A stretch of DNA of 64,000 nt from UBA1413 sp964552955 (GCA_964552955.1 CAZKIU010000009.1:27331-91330), one strand, 5' to 3'. Counted from the stretch's first letter, positions 43,538-53,139 are shown. Numbers and translations: made by a program. The notes: generated by a model not told the origin, from the sequence alone.

Positions 43538-43933
43538 ATGAATCGCACAAAGCAGTTGACCAAGGCTGAAGAACAGGTGATGAAGATCCTGTGGGAGCTG
43601 AAGGAAGGGGTGGTGAAGGAGGTAGTGGAGCAGTTTGAGGAGCCGCGGCCGGCCTACACCACGGTAGCCACGGTATTGAAGGTTTTAGAGAAAAAGGGGT
43701 TTGCCGGTCACAGGAGCATCGGGAATGTCCATCTTTACTTTCCTTTGGTCGCCAAAAGCGACTATACGCGGGTTCAGTTTTCGACCTTGCTGAAGGAGTA
43801 CTTCAACGGTTCATTTCCACGGATGGCCACTTTTTTTGCCCGGGAGAACAACCTGGGGATTGCTGAGCTGGAGGAGATGATGAAGAGTGCCGCCCGGGAA
43901 CTGGAGAACGAACTTCAAAATAAGAAGTTATGA
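43538..43933 (+). CDS. BlaI/MecI-family transcriptional repressor
   Basis: 131 residues from the ATG at 43538. The open frame continues to 43490, but that part lies inside the promoter and operator, so the shorter start is firm. Winged helix: LTKAEEQVMKILWELKEG, then the recognition helix in PRPAYTTVATVLKVLEKKGFAGH. The C-terminal dimerisation helices carry the region cleaved in the Staphylococcus system. It overlaps the M56 gene by four bases (ATGA), and two dyads upstream fit autorepression. Confidence 0.95.
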   Translation: MNRTKQLTKAEEQVMKILWELKEGVVKEVVEQFEEPRPAYTTVATVLKVLEKKGFAGHRSIGNVHLYFPLVAKSDYTRVQFSTLLKEYFNGSFPRMATFFARENNLGIAELEEMMKSAARELENELQNKKL

Positions 43934-45525
43934 AGGCGATGGTTTTGTTGCTGGCGGAGGCTTCACTGGCCATGGCGCTGTTCTACGCCGTCTACCACTT
44001 TCTGTTGAGGGGCGAATCCTTTCTCAGGGCCAACCGGGTTTACCTCGTGGGGGCATTATGGATGTCGCTGTTACTGCCGCTTTTCCCCTTCCGTTACACG
44101 GTAGAAAAAAGCATGATAGATGGGGGGGCCGGTAATCCTGCGGGGTTAGAGATGCTGGCAGCCGGTGGAGGAGCCGACACCACGGGGGTTGTGGGTACCG
44201 CAGGCCTCCTCCCCTCACTACTGCTATGGGTTTACCTGGCAGGGGTGGTGGTGGTTCTGGCCAGACTGGCCATTGAAACAGCTGGCATCGCCGGCGTCAT
44301 TTACACATCGGGAATCAGCCGTTACGGCCGTTACAGAATAATACGCAATAACAGGTATCCCCTGCCCTTCTCCTTTTTCGGACTGATCTTCTTTAATCCT
44401 GCCCACCATGGCAGCGAGGAGCTGACCGACATTGTAGCCCACGAAGAAGTGCACATTCGTGAGAGGCACTGGGCCGACCTGCTGACTGCTGAATTATTCA
44501 CGGCTGTTTTCTGGTTCAATCCTTTTGTCTGGCTGCTGGAGCGCGCAATCAGGCAGAATCATGAATACCTTGCCGATCAGGGGGTCCTTGCGCAGGGGCG
44601 TCCACCGGGAAGGTACCAGGCGCTATTAATCAATCAGTTGATGGGCGTGCCGGTGATGGGTTTCACCCACCCTCTCCATTACGGCCTCAACACAAACCGT
44701 TTTAAAATGATGACACAACCCAAAAAATCAAAGAAAAGGGCTTTGCGCCTGATGTGGGCACTGCCTGCAGCAGCCTTGTTATCGGTGGCCTTCGCCAAGC
44801 CCGTGTATGAACCTCTGCCCGGAGCTGGCGAGTCTCACTCCACCCTGCAGGAAAACCCGATCACCTCCCAACAAGAAACCAAAGTGACCGGGAAAGTAGT
44901 TACATCCGACGGCAACCCCCTGCCTGGTGCCTCCGTGGTTATTGGAGGCTCCACCTCCGGAACCCTTTCGGGAGCCGACGGCTCCTTCGAATTGCTGGTC
45001 CCTGCCGGGGAGATCACCCTTTACATCTCTTTTGTCGGGTACCGCACGGTCGCCCAAAAGATCAGCGGGGACAAGCCTGCTAACCTGCAAATTACCATGA
45101 AGGAAGAGGTCTTCGTCCTCCATGCCAACCCTGGTAAAGAGATGCCACCACCGCCACCACCGCCACCGGTAACAAAATCCAGAACACCAGCCACGAAATC
45201 CACAACTTCACCATCTGACGAAGAGGAGGTGTTCATCATCGTGGAATCGATGCCTGAGTATCCGGGAGGACAGCCAGCACTGAACCAGCATGTGGCAGCC
45301 GTCAGGGACCGGCTGAAAAAGGAAGGATCCCTGAGCGGGAGTGCCACGGTTGAATTCACCGTCAATGCCGAGGGAATCCCCGTCAAAGCCGTAGTCACGG
45401 AGCAGAGCAACCCGGCAGCCGGAGAGGCGGCACTGACCACCATCAAAGAGATGAAACCCTGGAAACCGGCCACACAACGGGGCAAAACGGTGCCGGTGAA
45501 ATACCAGTTGAAGCTGGAATTCTGA
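43930..45525 (+). CDS. BlaR1-like M56 metallopeptidase with regulatory beta-sandwich and TonB-like C-terminal domain
   Basis: 531 residues. N-terminal membrane segments (about 2-20, 35-50, 95-115) flank a cytosolic M56 protease domain with zinc motif HEEVH at 171-175 and a downstream Glu region (NHEYLADQGVL). A further membrane segment (about 275-290) leads to a carboxypeptidase-regulatory-like domain (316-395, VTGKVVTSDGNPLPGASV) and, after a proline-rich linker, a TonB C-terminal-like domain (about 435-531, VEFTVNAEGIPVKAVV). There is no penicillin-binding sensor domain, so the signal is probably not a beta-lactam. It should cleave or inactivate the BlaI partner on stimulation. Confidence 0.92.
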   Translation: MKAMVLLLAEASLAMALFYAVYHFLLRGESFLRANRVYLVGALWMSLLLPLFPFRYTVEKSMIDGGAGNPAGLEMLAAGGGADTTGVVGTAGLLPSLLLWVYLAGVVVVLARLAIETAGIAGVIYTSGISRYGRYRIIRNNRYPLPFSFFGLIFFNPAHHGSEELTDIVAHEEVHIRERHWADLLTAELFTAVFWFNPFVWLLERAIRQNHEYLADQGVLAQGRPPGRYQALLINQLMGVPVMGFTHPLHYGLNTNRFKMMTQPKKSKKRALRLMWALPAAALLSVAFAKPVYEPLPGAGESHSTLQENPITSQQETKVTGKVVTSDGNPLPGASVVIGGSTSGTLSGADGSFELLVPAGEITLYISFVGYRTVAQKISGDKPANLQITMKEEVFVLHANPGKEMPPPPPPPPVTKSRTPATKSTTSPSDEEEVFIIVESMPEYPGGQPALNQHVAAVRDRLKKEGSLSGSATVEFTVNAEGIPVKAVVTEQSNPAAGEAALTTIKEMKPWKPATQRGKTVPVKYQLKLEF

Positions 45526-45553
45526 CCATCAGTTATTCCAATGATCGAAACCA

Positions 45554-45584
45554 CTGTCCCGGCGACCTCCGCCGGGACAGTTTT
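45554..45584 (+). terminator. Terminator after blaI-blaR1
   Basis: Stem CTGTCCCGGC, loop GACCTCC, stem GCCGGGACAG, then TTTT. Mirror use for the convergent lipoprotein gene is less likely as no strong T-run lies on the other side. Confidence 0.85.
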
Positions 45585-45667
45585 GTATTATGCCCATCAT
45601 CGGGAAGGATGCTATCACGGTGGAGTGCCGGGGATTTATCAGCAGAGACCCGGATGTTCCGGCGGCG

Positions 45668-47065
45668 TTACTGCACCTCAAACTCCTCGATGCTCCATTG
45701 TTCCACACCTGCTTCGGGGGCCATGCGCCGGACGGCCCACAACCGCGTTCCCATCGCATCGGCAAACAAATATATGACCTGGTTATAGGCCATTATCAGT
45801 TCGCCATTGACTTCCAGTGCGGTATAGGAAGGTTCCCAGGTTTTCGAAATGGCCAGGTTTCCTGCGTCAATACTAAAGATGAGATTTTTCTCCCCCTGCG
45901 TCCATCCTTGTTGCCAGCTGTTACCCCCTGCCACAAAAAGGGTATTTCCTGCCATGGTAAAACAGGCGTCGCCAACGGCCGTCTGGGGAAGTTGTACCCG
46001 GCCCACCTCACTCAGGTTGATTCCACCGCTCACGCTGGCCACAAAGGGAGGAATAGGATAAAGGGTCCCTGATTTGGCCAGAAAGCGGTTGCCATCCCTG
46101 AAAACCCAGAAATTGTGGATATCCATGTGCCAGTACTGGAGGGTATCATTGGCCATGCCCCTGCTGATGTCGACCTGAAGTACACCCGTGGGGCCCACCT
46201 GCGTGCGGGTGCCCATAATTTGTGCCCGCCCGGGGATTTTCTTCAGGATCATGTTTCCGCACAGATTACCCCGCATGAGCTGGCCCCCACTCACTACCTC
46301 TCCTGTGGCCAGATTCAGACTCCGCAGGACCTCCCATACGTCTCCCTGCGGTGAAACATAGCACCAGCCATTCTGCCCGGCCACCAAATCAAAAGCCACA
46401 CAATCAAGAGGATACTCCCTGACCACCGACCGCGACTCCAGGTTCACAAGCGTGACTTCAGCCGTCGTGTTCCCTACCAGAAGGGTCTTACCGTCTTCCA
46501 GAAAATCAAGACATTGGGGGCTTTTCTGCAAGGGAATCGTAAAATTCTCCTGCGTCGTCGGCCGGAAGACCAACAACTGGTTGGGGTATTGGGTGGCCAC
46601 CACCAGGGTACCCGTGGACTGGTGCATGACGGCATCCTTGACGCTCCCCCCGAGTGGGGTGACCCGGGTAAAGATCTGCCCCGGGATATTGCCGATGTTT
46701 CCATAAACCACCTCCAGGCCGACCAGACCAATACGGTCAATATCGAGCACTACCGTTCCTGTGAGGAAATCAGGGTTGGGCCTTACTTCGGGTTCCTGAA
46801 CCGTAAACTTCAGAGTGGTCATCCCATTCTCAAACTTCCCGTACATTGACTCCCACACCATCCACCTGGGATAATAGGCAATATGGTACTTCTCCGATCC
46901 GGCCAGGCCCAGGCTGATCTCTATTTCCGGATCGGGATCGTGGACCGACAGCAGGGCTTTCCCCGACAACATCGTCAGGTTACGCTGGTTTTGCTCCAGA
47001 AAATCATCGCTGCAGGAGCTCAGAAAAAGCCCTGTAACCATGAGTAGAACTGCTAATTTCCTCAT
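45668..47065 (-). CDS. Beta-propeller-type lipoprotein of unknown function
   Basis: 465 residues from the ATG at 47065; the longer frame begins 21 codons upstream, inside the previous gene's end. Lipobox LSSC, Cys18 lipidated. The mature part has repeated blade-like segments (DAVMHQSTGTLVVATQYPNQLLVF, DFLEDGKTLLVGNTTAEVTLVNLESRSVV, DACFTMAGNTLFVAGGNSW), as in YncE/DUF5074-like propellers. It should sit on the outer membrane. It follows the outer-membrane protein gene by ten bases, so both form an operon and may act as a surface complex. Ligand unknown. Confidence 0.8.
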   Translation of the reverse strand: MRKLAVLLMVTGLFLSSCSDDFLEQNQRNLTMLSGKALLSVHDPDPEIEISLGLAGSEKYHIAYYPRWMVWESMYGKFENGMTTLKFTVQEPEVRPNPDFLTGTVVLDIDRIGLVGLEVVYGNIGNIPGQIFTRVTPLGGSVKDAVMHQSTGTLVVATQYPNQLLVFRPTTQENFTIPLQKSPQCLDFLEDGKTLLVGNTTAEVTLVNLESRSVVREYPLDCVAFDLVAGQNGWCYVSPQGDVWEVLRSLNLATGEVVSGGQLMRGNLCGNMILKKIPGRAQIMGTRTQVGPTGVLQVDISRGMANDTLQYWHMDIHNFWVFRDGNRFLAKSGTLYPIPPFVASVSGGINLSEVGRVQLPQTAVGDACFTMAGNTLFVAGGNSWQQGWTQGEKNLIFSIDAGNLAISKTWEPSYTALEVNGELIMAYNQVIYLFADAMGTRLWAVRRMAPEAGVEQWSIEEFEVQ

Positions 47066-47075
47066 GTTTGAACCT

Positions 47076-47969
47076 TTAAAGGATGAATCTGATACCTCCG
47101 AGCAGGTCCAGTGCCGACACATTTTCATACTGGTCTTTGGGGAGTTCCATGGTGGACTTGCTCACGCCATCATCGATATCGACTTTTTTCATTTTCGAAG
47201 CAAAGAGGGACAACTTCAATCCCAGGGCAATGCGGGGAGTAATAAAACAATCCAGTCCGGCTTCGAGGGAATAACCGAAGTTGTTGCCAGTAACCAGGGA
47301 AAAGCTGTTCAGTGCCGATACCTCGTTGCGGTAGAACATCCATCCGGCCGAGAGGGCAGAATGGACCATCAGGTGCCGGCTGCGGCCCAGGGGGGCATAG
47401 GTTTTCAGGGAAGGCCCGGCATATTGGATATAAATGGTCTCTTTCATCTTGCCGTACCAGAGGTTCTGACCATCCTGGGGGTCGAAGGTCGCCCATTCCT
47501 CTGCGCCGGTAGTAAAAAAGCGGTATTGAATACCGGCCCCGGTGCCGTAGGCGACCATCCAGTGGGCATTGGCCGCCCCCGACCACCCGAACTTCAGCTG
47601 CCGGTAATAGCTGTCGGCCTGTGCCTGGGTAAGCCCCAGCTGCATCGCCTGCGCCTTGGCCTCCTTCGTACTGGCAGTCAGCCAGCTTGGCCCTCCCGAA
47701 AAAGAGAGATCCAGCCGCCCCTCAGCCAGCCGCTCATTACCCGGCTCAGGCCCGTAAATACCCGTCTCAATAAAGCTCACCTGGCTCCGGTCGATACGGG
47801 AGGTGGTGCGGCTTTCTCCCTGAACCTGCTCAAAAGAAACCACCGACGGCCCCTGCCGTAATACCCTGCACAAAATGGTGTCCCCACTGACCGTTATAAT
47901 CCTGTCCTGACCATAGGTTAGAACTACAACTAAAAGGGAGAAAATCAGTACGATCAATTTTCTTGTCAT
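47076..47969 (-). CDS. Outer-membrane beta-barrel-like protein
   Basis: 297 residues from the ATG at 47969 (MTRKLIVLIF..), or 301 from 47981. The open frame reaches 48047, but the -7 element at 47998-48005 lies within that extension and excludes it. Signal peptide ends near TYGQ. After a short N-terminal beta region (DRIITVSGDTILCRVL) come amphipathic strands with aromatic residues (NAHWMVAYGTGAGIQYRFF, FGYSLEAGLDCFITPRIALGLKLSLFA) and a terminal GGIRFIL, as in small porin-like barrels. It is followed by the propeller lipoprotein gene. Confidence 0.82.
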   Translation of the reverse strand: MTRKLIVLIFSLLVVVLTYGQDRIITVSGDTILCRVLRQGPSVVSFEQVQGESRTTSRIDRSQVSFIETGIYGPEPGNERLAEGRLDLSFSGGPSWLTASTKEAKAQAMQLGLTQAQADSYYRQLKFGWSGAANAHWMVAYGTGAGIQYRFFTTGAEEWATFDPQDGQNLWYGKMKETIYIQYAGPSLKTYAPLGRSRHLMVHSALSAGWMFYRNEVSALNSFSLVTGNNFGYSLEAGLDCFITPRIALGLKLSLFASKMKKVDIDDGVSKSTMELPKDQYENVSALDLLGGIRFIL

Positions 47970-47997
47970 AATATTTGACATTGCTAAACTTATAACA

Positions 47998-48005
47998 CAA
48001 AGGTA
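47998..48005 (-). promoter_or_regulatory. -7 element of the outer-membrane protein gene
   Basis: Reverse strand TACCTTTG, perfect TAnnTTTG, placing the start of transcription near 47992. This decides against the longer start codon at 48047. Confidence 0.6.
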
Positions 48006-48087
48006 GAAAACCCTGGACCAGAAAAACAGGCGATGCAGCAAAAACAAGCCGCGGTCGGAACTTTTCAGGCCTTAATCACATTTTTAG

Positions 48088-48095
48088 TACCTTTG
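48088..48095 (+). promoter_or_regulatory. -7 element of the GH3 gene
   Basis: TACCTTTG, perfect TAnnTTTG, about 90 bases upstream of the ATG. No good TTG at -33. Confidence 0.5.
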
Positions 48096-48185
48096 AGGAT
48101 CATGGCCGCCCAGAGATTGCTTCATCCTGTGGAGCCCTGGTCGCAGAAGCTAACCGAGATTGGAAACTTATGTAAATAAAATACG

Positions 48186-50831
48186 ATGGACCGAATAACT
48201 CATTTTACACTCAGGGCCATAGGGTTCCTCCTGTTTACCCTCATGATGGTCCTTCCGGGATGGGGGCAGCTTCTCCCCTACCGGAATCCGGCCTTATCCT
48301 TTGAGGAGCGGGCAGCTGACCTGTTGGGAAGACTCACGGCGGAGGAGAAGATTTCGTTGATGATGAACGATGCTCCGGCCATAGAGCGGTTAGGGATTCC
48401 CCCTTATGAATGGTGGAATGAGGCTTTGCATGGGGTGGCCCGGGCGGGGAAGGCCACTGTTTTTCCGCAGGCCATCGGGCTGGCGGCTACCTTTAACGAC
48501 AGAGCGGTTCAGGAGACCTTCAAAATGGTCTCGGATGAAGCCCGCGCCAAACACCACGACGCCAAAAAGAACGGGGATTTCCGCCGCTACCGGGGGTTGA
48601 CTTTCTGGACGCCCAACATCAACATCTTCAGGGATCCCCGGTGGGGCCGGGGTATGGAGACCTATGGTGAGGATCCCTATCTCACGGGGCGCATGGGCGT
48701 AGCAGTGGTCAGGGGGTTGCAGGGCGACCCCGGGGCGAAATACGATAAGACCCACGCCTGTGCCAAGCATTTTGCCGTCCATAGCGGTCCCGAATGGAAC
48801 CGCCACAGCTATGATGCCCAAAACATCTCCCGCCGCGATCTGTTGGAGACGTATCTGCCTGCTTTCAGGGAACTGGTCCAGGAAGCCGGCGTCAAAGAGG
48901 TGATGTGTGCCTACAACCGGATAGAGGGAGTACCCTGCTGTGGGAGTGAGAACCTGCTCTCCCGTATTCTGCGTGAGGAGTGGGGCTTCAAGGGGGTGGT
49001 CGTTTCTGATTGCGGCGCCATCTCCGACTTCTGGGTGAAGGGAAGGCATGAAACCCACCCCGACCGGCCGGCAGCCTCGGCCGCTGCCCTCCTGGCCGGC
49101 ACCGACATCGAATGTGGCAATGACTACAGGGCATTGAAGGAAGCCCTCGATAAAGGGCTAATCACCGAAAAAGAAATCGACCGGTCGGTCCTGCGGTTGC
49201 TCACGGCCCGCATGGAACTGGGGATGTTCGATGATGACAGCCACGTGCCCTGGGCGTCCATTCCCATGTCAGTAGTGGAGAGTGAGCCCCATAAGGCGCA
49301 GGCCCTGGAGATGGCCCGCGAGAGCATCGTGCTCCTCAAGAACCGGAACCAGACCCTTCCGCTCTCCAAGAAACTGAAGAAAGTAGCCGTGGTCGGCCCC
49401 AATGCCAATGATTCGGTCATGATGTGGGCCAACTACAATGGCATCCCCACCCATACCGTCACCATCCTGGAGGGCATCCGCAGGAAACTGCCGTCCACCA
49501 CCCTCCTCTATGAAAGAGGATGTGATCTGGCCAACGACAAGGTCTTCACCTCGCTTTTCGGGGAGTGCTCCTCTGGCGGCGTACCCGGATTCAGCGCTGT
49601 CTACTACAATACATCCGATTATTCGGGCGAAGTCGTTGCCAAAGCGATGGTCACCGCCCCCTTCTCCTTCAGTACCTTCGGAAATACGGTCTTTGCTCCC
49701 GGTGTTGCCCTCACCAACTTCTCGGCGCGCTATGAGGCGGTGTTTACCCCTTCAGAAAACGGAGAAGTCGTCTTCCGCCTGGCTGGCGATGACGGTTACG
49801 TGCTGAAAATCAACGGCGAGGAGGTGGTGGCCGCCAACGAGAGAGGGAGCCGCAATTTCAACCGCAGAGAGTATATCCTTCAAGCCCGGAAAGGAGTTTC
49901 ATATCAGATAGAACTCAGCTATTATCAGACCGACAGGTGGGGTATTCTGAACTTTGACCTGGGGCGGGTGACCACTCTCGATTATAAGGCCATCGCCTCC
50001 CGGGTCAGTGATGCAGAAGCCATTATTTTCGTGGGAGGGCTCTCACCACAACTCGAAGGCGAAGAGATGCCCGTAGATCTCCCCGGCTTCAGGAGTGGGG
50101 ACCGGACGACCATTGAACTGCCGCAAGTACAGCGCAACCTGCTGAAGGCGCTCAAAAACACCGGGAAACCGGTGATCTTAGTCCTTTGTACCGGCAGCGC
50201 CATCGCCCTCCAGCCCGAAGATGACCTCCTCGACGCTATCCTCAATGCCTGGTATCCCGGACAAATGGGGGGCACCGCGGTGGCCGATGTACTCTTTGGG
50301 GACTACAACCCCGCCGGCCGCCTGCCGGTGACCTTTTATACCTCGACAGAACAACTTCCCGACTTTGAAGATTATCACATGAACAAGGGAAGGACCTACC
50401 GTTACCTGAAGGAGAAACCCCTCTATCCTTTCGGGCACGGACTGAGTTACACCACTTTCACCTATGGCAAGGGGAAACTGAGCAGGAACCAGATCAAACC
50501 CGGGGAACCGCTCTCCCTCCGCTTCACGCTTCAGAACAACGGCCAGTCAGGGGGAGATGAGATTGTTCAGGTCTATATCCGCAACCTGCAGGACCCCGAA
50601 GGAGCTTTCAGCTCACTGCGGGCCTTTAAAAGGGTCCACCTCTCTGCCGGCACTAAAAAAAGACTCACCATTGACTTGCCCCCCAAGGCTTTTGAGTTTT
50701 ATAACCCTCTGTCTGAATCGGTGATGGTCACTCCCGGTGAGTATGAGATCCTTTTTGGTGGTTCTTCCGACCCGGAAAAACTCCGCTCCACCCGCCTCAC
50801 CATCAGCCTTAGCCAGAACCTAAACTTCTGA
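48186..50831 (+). CDS. Glycoside hydrolase family 3 beta-glycosidase with PA14 insert
   Basis: 881 residues. Signal peptide ends near GWGQ. GH3 N-terminal domain (about 50-350) with EALHGV and the nucleophile motif VVSDCGAI, Asp275. The C-terminal GH3 domain is split by a PA14 domain (about 459-600, FTPSENGEVVFRLAGDDGYVLKING), then resumes (about 605-760); a fibronectin-III-like domain closes the protein. The SDC motif and architecture fit beta-xylosidase or beta-glucosidase enzymes of plant-polysaccharide degraders. Periplasmic or surface-exposed. No SusC/D pair is nearby. Confidence 0.95.
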   Translation: MDRITHFTLRAIGFLLFTLMMVLPGWGQLLPYRNPALSFEERAADLLGRLTAEEKISLMMNDAPAIERLGIPPYEWWNEALHGVARAGKATVFPQAIGLAATFNDRAVQETFKMVSDEARAKHHDAKKNGDFRRYRGLTFWTPNINIFRDPRWGRGMETYGEDPYLTGRMGVAVVRGLQGDPGAKYDKTHACAKHFAVHSGPEWNRHSYDAQNISRRDLLETYLPAFRELVQEAGVKEVMCAYNRIEGVPCCGSENLLSRILREEWGFKGVVVSDCGAISDFWVKGRHETHPDRPAASAAALLAGTDIECGNDYRALKEALDKGLITEKEIDRSVLRLLTARMELGMFDDDSHVPWASIPMSVVESEPHKAQALEMARESIVLLKNRNQTLPLSKKLKKVAVVGPNANDSVMMWANYNGIPTHTVTILEGIRRKLPSTTLLYERGCDLANDKVFTSLFGECSSGGVPGFSAVYYNTSDYSGEVVAKAMVTAPFSFSTFGNTVFAPGVALTNFSARYEAVFTPSENGEVVFRLAGDDGYVLKINGEEVVAANERGSRNFNRREYILQARKGVSYQIELSYYQTDRWGILNFDLGRVTTLDYKAIASRVSDAEAIIFVGGLSPQLEGEEMPVDLPGFRSGDRTTIELPQVQRNLLKALKNTGKPVILVLCTGSAIALQPEDDLLDAILNAWYPGQMGGTAVADVLFGDYNPAGRLPVTFYTSTEQLPDFEDYHMNKGRTYRYLKEKPLYPFGHGLSYTTFTYGKGKLSRNQIKPGEPLSLRFTLQNNGQSGGDEIVQVYIRNLQDPEGAFSSLRAFKRVHLSAGTKKRLTIDLPPKAFEFYNPLSESVMVTPGEYEILFGGSSDPEKLRSTRLTISLSQNLNF

Positions 50832-50837
50832 TATTCA

Positions 50838-50904
50838 AGATTCCAGACTCACGCAGCGAAGCGGAGTCTCGACTATGTCGAGAAGACTCAAGACTCAAGA
50901 TTAT
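50838..50904. repeat. Heptanucleotide array split by an imperfect palindrome (array 3 of 3)
   Basis: AGATTCC and AGACTCA (50838-50851), then a 32-base segment containing GTCTCGAC-TAT-GTCGAGA, then AGACTCA, AGACTCA and AGATTAT (50884-50904). The same heptamers as arrays 1 and 2, between the GH3 and dGTPase genes. Confidence 0.85.
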
Positions 50905-50908
50905 TATT

Positions 50909-52249
50909 ATGGATTGGAAAGATTTGCTGACATCACGGCGGTTGGGTAAAGAGCCCTCCGATGAGGAATGGGCCAGGAGTGAAGACCGGACGGAATTTCA
51001 GCGGGATTATGACCGGATTATCTTTTCGCCTGCCTTCCGGCGCATGCAGAACAAGACCCAGGTTTTTCCCCTTCCCGGGAGGATATTTGTTCACAACCGG
51101 CTCACGCATACCCTGGAGGTGGCCAGTGTGGGGCGTTCCCTGGGCAACAGGGTGGCTGAAATGCTCTACAGGGAGCATTACATTGATGATCCCATCCTGC
51201 TCACCCAGGTCGGGGCCGTGGTATCGGCGGCATGCCTGGCCCACGACATGGGCAATCCGCCCTTTGGTCATTCGGGCGAGGCGGCCATCTCCTCCTTTTT
51301 CACCAATGGTGCGGGTAAATTGCTGAAGGAAGAGATGACCGAAGCCCAATGGAAGGATTTCACCCATTTCGATGGTAATGCCAACGCCTTCAGGCTCCTC
51401 ACCCATCCCTTCCGGGGCAAACGCAAGGGAGGATTTGCCCTCACTTATACCACACTGGCCAGCATTGTTAAGTACCCTTATGAATCGACAGGGGCCACCC
51501 ACCAGAAGTTCGGCTTTTTCCAGTCGGAAAAGGAGACCTGGAAAGAAATCGCCCGGGAGCTGAAGATTCCCGTCCTGGCAGAGGATCCTCTCGCTGGGGC
51601 CCGTCATCCTCTGGTTTACCTGGTGGAAGCCGCCGACGATATCTGTTACCAGGTGATGGACATCGAAGATGCCTACAGGCTGGGAATCCTGGGGTATGAT
51701 GAAACTGTGGAGCTGCTCTCGGCCTTTCTGAATCAAAGCACTCCCGAAAGAAAGACAGAAACTCAAAGGACCCTCCGGGCGGTGACCGACCCCAATGAGC
51801 AGATCAGTTATCTGCGTGCCGGCGTCATCGGGGAGCTCACCCGCGAATGCGCCACCGTTTTTATGCACCACCATGAGGCCATCCTGAATGCAGCCTTCAG
51901 GGGATCCCTCCTGAAACACATCTCTACGCCCTTCATGGAAGCCATGAAAAGAGTACAGGAGGTCTCCTTTGAGAAAATCTACAACCATCGTACCGTGGTC
52001 GAGATCGAAATCGCCGGGTATAAAATCATTGACACCCTCCTGACGGAATTCACCGGAGCGCTGCTTCACCCCGGGAATCCCCTGAGCCGGCGGATCCTGA
52101 TGCTCCTTCCCGGCCAGTATTTTCAGGAAGAGGAGACCATCTACCACCGGGTCCAGTCGGCTGTCGACTTTATTTCAGGCATGACCGATGTCTATGCCCT
52201 GGACCTCTACCGCAAGATCCGGGGCATCAGTCTGCCCGATATTGGTTGA
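50909..52249 (+). CDS. dgt: dGTPase (deoxyguanosinetriphosphate triphosphohydrolase)
   Basis: Hydrolyses dNTPs to deoxynucleoside and triphosphate; controls dNTP pools. 446 residues. HD-domain metal ligands in NRLTHTLEVASVGRSLG and LAHDMGNPPFGHSGE, a YESTGATHQKFGFF segment, and EAADDICYQVMDIEDAYRLG with the last Asp ligand. N-terminal RTEFQRDYDRIIFSPAFRRMQNKTQVF is characteristic. Cytosolic. It starts right after heptanucleotide array 3 and is convergent with the AIM24 gene, nine bases apart, without a visible terminator. Confidence 0.95.
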   Translation: MDWKDLLTSRRLGKEPSDEEWARSEDRTEFQRDYDRIIFSPAFRRMQNKTQVFPLPGRIFVHNRLTHTLEVASVGRSLGNRVAEMLYREHYIDDPILLTQVGAVVSAACLAHDMGNPPFGHSGEAAISSFFTNGAGKLLKEEMTEAQWKDFTHFDGNANAFRLLTHPFRGKRKGGFALTYTTLASIVKYPYESTGATHQKFGFFQSEKETWKEIARELKIPVLAEDPLAGARHPLVYLVEAADDICYQVMDIEDAYRLGILGYDETVELLSAFLNQSTPERKTETQRTLRAVTDPNEQISYLRAGVIGELTRECATVFMHHHEAILNAAFRGSLLKHISTPFMEAMKRVQEVSFEKIYNHRTVVEIEIAGYKIIDTLLTEFTGALLHPGNPLSRRILMLLPGQYFQEEETIYHRVQSAVDFISGMTDVYALDLYRKIRGISLPDIG

Positions 52250-52258
52250 GACAGGCGG

Positions 52259-53029
52259 TTATCCTTCGAGGATCTTGCCCAGGAGGCCGGCGCCCCCTTC
52301 CTTGCGGGTATTGCCACTGAACACCGACAAGCGGCTGATCAGTTTACCAATGGGCATGCTCTGAAGCCATACCTTACCGGTTCCGCGCAGGGTAGCCAGA
52401 AAAATACCCTCACCCCCGAACACCATGGAGCGCAGGCTCCCCGACTGTTCAATGCTATAATCGATCTGAGGTTCAAAGCCCACGATGCATCCCGTATCTA
52501 CCCTGAGCACCTCATTGTTAAGGGTGCGCTCGATGACGGTTCCGCCAGCATGAACAAAGACCTTGCCGTCACCCTGCAGCGACTGGAGGATGAATCCCTC
52601 CCCCCCGAAGAAACCGGCTCCCAGTTTACGGTTAAAGGTGATCGACACTTTGGTTCCCAGGGCAGCACAAAGAAAGGCATCCTTCTGGACGATCACCTGA
52701 CCGCGCAACTCCTTCAGGTCAAGGGGCACGATGGTGCCGGGATAGGGGGCGGCAAAGGCCACCTTCTTCTTGCCATATCCCTGGTTGGTGAAGTGGGTGA
52801 TAAACAGGGATTCCCCGGTGATGACCCGTGAGCCTGCCGCCAGCAGTTTGTCAAACAACCCGGCCCGTGGATTGGTCCCGTCACCCATCTTGGCCGTAAA
52901 GAATATCCCATCCTCCATATAGAGCATCGCTCCCGCTTCGGCAATGACGGTCTCCCCGGGATCCAGCTCTATCTCTACCAACTGGATTCCTTCTCCGATA
53001 ATCCTGTAATCAATTTCGTGTGATTGCAT
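52259..53029 (-). CDS. AIM24 (TIGR00266) family protein
   Basis: 256 residues, no signal peptide. The N-terminal part (VEIELDPGETVIAEAGAMLYMEDGI) and repeated Gly-rich beta segments (GGEGFILQSLQGDGKVFVHAGGTVIER, VFGGEGIFLATLRGTGKVWLQS) are diagnostic of this trimeric beta-barrel-like family. The C-terminus is Gly-rich (EGGAGLLGKIL). The bacterial role is not established; some members associate with membranes or stress responses. It appears to be monocistronic. Confidence 0.92.
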   Translation of the reverse strand: MQSHEIDYRIIGEGIQLVEIELDPGETVIAEAGAMLYMEDGIFFTAKMGDGTNPRAGLFDKLLAAGSRVITGESLFITHFTNQGYGKKKVAFAAPYPGTIVPLDLKELRGQVIVQKDAFLCAALGTKVSITFNRKLGAGFFGGEGFILQSLQGDGKVFVHAGGTVIERTLNNEVLRVDTGCIVGFEPQIDYSIEQSGSLRSMVFGGEGIFLATLRGTGKVWLQSMPIGKLISRLSVFSGNTRKEGGAGLLGKILEG

Positions 53030-53139
53030 ATGAACAGTTTAATTGAATTTATAACGGAATATACGTAAGATCTTTGATGGTTTCGTAACACAAGCGACAG
53101 AAAATAAAAGAATATCCTTCGCCGGTGGGCCAATGTGCG

